DNA of 6,928 nt, taken from contig DATKKX010000524.1 in the NCBI GenBank assembly GCA_035542775.1, positions 1 through 6,928 on the forward strand, given 5' to 3'. Source of the DNA: DATKKX01 sp035542775 (GTDB taxonomy: Bacteria; Planctomycetota; Phycisphaerae; UBA1845; UTPLA1). The position numbers and the translations under genes were made by a program. The notes under the pieces are model-generated. The model was not told the DNA's origin, ran no database searches, and saw only the letters and a list, made by a program, of their open reading frames with translations. Below, one piece after another: positions 6,074 through 6,928 of this stretch (position 1 is the stretch's first letter; the number at the start of each line of letters is the position of its first letter).

Positions 6074-6928
6074 TCACGACGCCTTGCGATGTCCATTCAC
6101 GTCCACGCAGCGAAGGAGCTCCAGATCGCCGATCCGAGTCTCCGGCACATAGTAATCGCGCACCAGTTGCCCCAGCTCCCCCGGCAACGCCTGGTTGGAC
6201 GCCGCCTGAATGATGTAGCGTGGCAGCCGGTCCCTGGATAGCACCTCCTTGACCATCTCAGCCGCCACCGGCGAGTCGCCCACGTGCGACAGCAGATAGA
6301 ACCGCGTCGGGCATCGTCGGTCGCACAGGAAATAGAGCAGTCCGTGTTTGCTCAGATCGAGAATCGTGTCGTCGGCGTCTGTATGCCCCCGGATATAGGA
6401 AACCACGGAGCGCGTGAAGACGGCCTGCTCCGGTTCCATCGCGATCTCGCCGATGCGAGGGCCGCGGCAAACCACCAGTTGCTTCCCGTTTCGCCTCATG
6501 TTTTCGGGCAGCAAGGTGCTTTCCTGCTTCCACACCAATCGGCCGAGAGCGCCGCCCTGGCCGATCACCATCAGCGACGCAATCGTCGCCGCCTGAACGG
6601 CGCAAATCACGATCCTGGCGGTTCGCGAGCCCGCCATCCGGCGGATCGCGGACACGCAAAGGGCTGCGAACAGCACAAACGGGCCGATGGCGTAAGCGAC
6701 ATGCCACAGGTCCGGGCGTCCGACCACGGTCGCCCAGAACGCAAGCCCCACCAGGCTCACCAGGGCCAGTCGCGATCGATCCACCGACCTGAATCGCCGA
6801 CGGCGGATGATGATGCTGAGCAGAGCGATCCCGTACATCGCGGGAATTCCGTAGTAGACCAGCAGAAACATCCCCGAAATCAGAATGTTGCCTGCCAGCG
6901 GTATCTGGGCGTCCCAGTTCAGCTTGGG
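6074..6928 (-). CDS. Multi-pass membrane protein, GT-C glycosyltransferase-like, 5' truncated
   Basis: The last 284 codons of an inner-membrane protein; the frame is open to the window edge, so the ATG at 6871 is probably internal. Four hydrophobic segments are visible, at about fragment residues 12-41, 54-70, 75-95 and 105-122. The Arg-rich stretches RRRRFR and RRMAGSRTAR follow the first and third segments. By the positive-inside rule they are cytoplasmic, which leaves the roughly 160-residue C-terminal tail on the periplasmic side. That layout, and GRPDLWHVAYAIGP in the loop before segment 3, resembles the C-terminal end of GT-C sugar transferases (GT39/GT83-like) that use polyprenyl-linked sugars. 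The tail contains VVSYIRGHTDADDTILDLS and LLYFLCDRRCPTRFY, a pattern I associate with large bacterial membrane proteins of uncertain function. The catalytic N-terminal half is outside the window, so activity is inferred. It is upstream of and co-directional with rmlD, consistent with surface polysaccharide assembly. Confidence 0.6.
   Translation of the reverse strand, partial: PKLNWDAQIPLAGNILISGMFLLVYYGIPAMYGIALLSIIIRRRRFRSVDRSRLALVSLVGLAFWATVVGRPDLWHVAYAIGPFVLFAALCVSAIRRMAGSRTARIVICAVQAATIASLMVIGQGGALGRLVWKQESTLLPENMRRNGKQLVVCRGPRIGEIAMEPEQAVFTRSVVSYIRGHTDADDTILDLSKHGLLYFLCDRRCPTRFYLLSHVGDSPVAAEMVKEVLSRDRLPRYIIQAASNQALPGELGQLVRDYYVPETRIGDLELLRCVDVNGHRKAS

Overview
The window is a GC-rich bacterial chromosome segment with conventional, densely packed metabolic genes. 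It holds five protein-coding genes, two of them cut by the window edges, and one tRNA gene. The organism cannot be named from the sequence alone. High GC, a TTG start on the adenine deaminase gene, a tRNA-Tyr without an encoded CCA end, an MJ1611-like GH57 amylase, a long PPi-type phosphofructokinase and a GT-C-like membrane protein with a large periplasmic tail would all suit a Planctomycetota-like bacterium. That placement is inference.

Left part, plus strand (2-2715): the 3' portion of a GH57 alpha-amylase is followed, after a 272-base gap, by a complete 467-residue phosphofructokinase. Its GGDD and PKTIDND motifs indicate pyrophosphate rather than ATP as phosphoryl donor. Together they suggest a route from stored or external alpha-glucan into glycolysis, though the gap and a candidate promoter imply the kinase can be transcribed on its own.

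Middle, minus strand (2782-4527): a complete adenine deaminase converges on the phosphofructokinase gene, with only 66 bases between the two stop codons. It starts with TTG, which a strong GGAGGT ribosome binding site supports. A perfect TATAAT lies about 80 bases upstream of the start.

Right part, minus strand (4528-6928): a 371-base stretch without a convincing gene precedes a tRNA-Tyr(GTA) gene. Upstream of the tRNA lies a two-gene cell-surface polysaccharide group: a 5'-truncated multi-pass membrane protein resembling a GT-C glycosyltransferase, followed after 60 bases by rmlD (dTDP-4-dehydrorhamnose reductase). The 60-base gap contains a 9-bp inverted repeat.

No mobile element, CRISPR array, defence system or phage gene is visible, and no novel multi-gene system was found. 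The points most worth a second look are the cofactor choice of the phosphofructokinase, the hairpin before rmlD, and the leader and start codon of the adenine deaminase gene.
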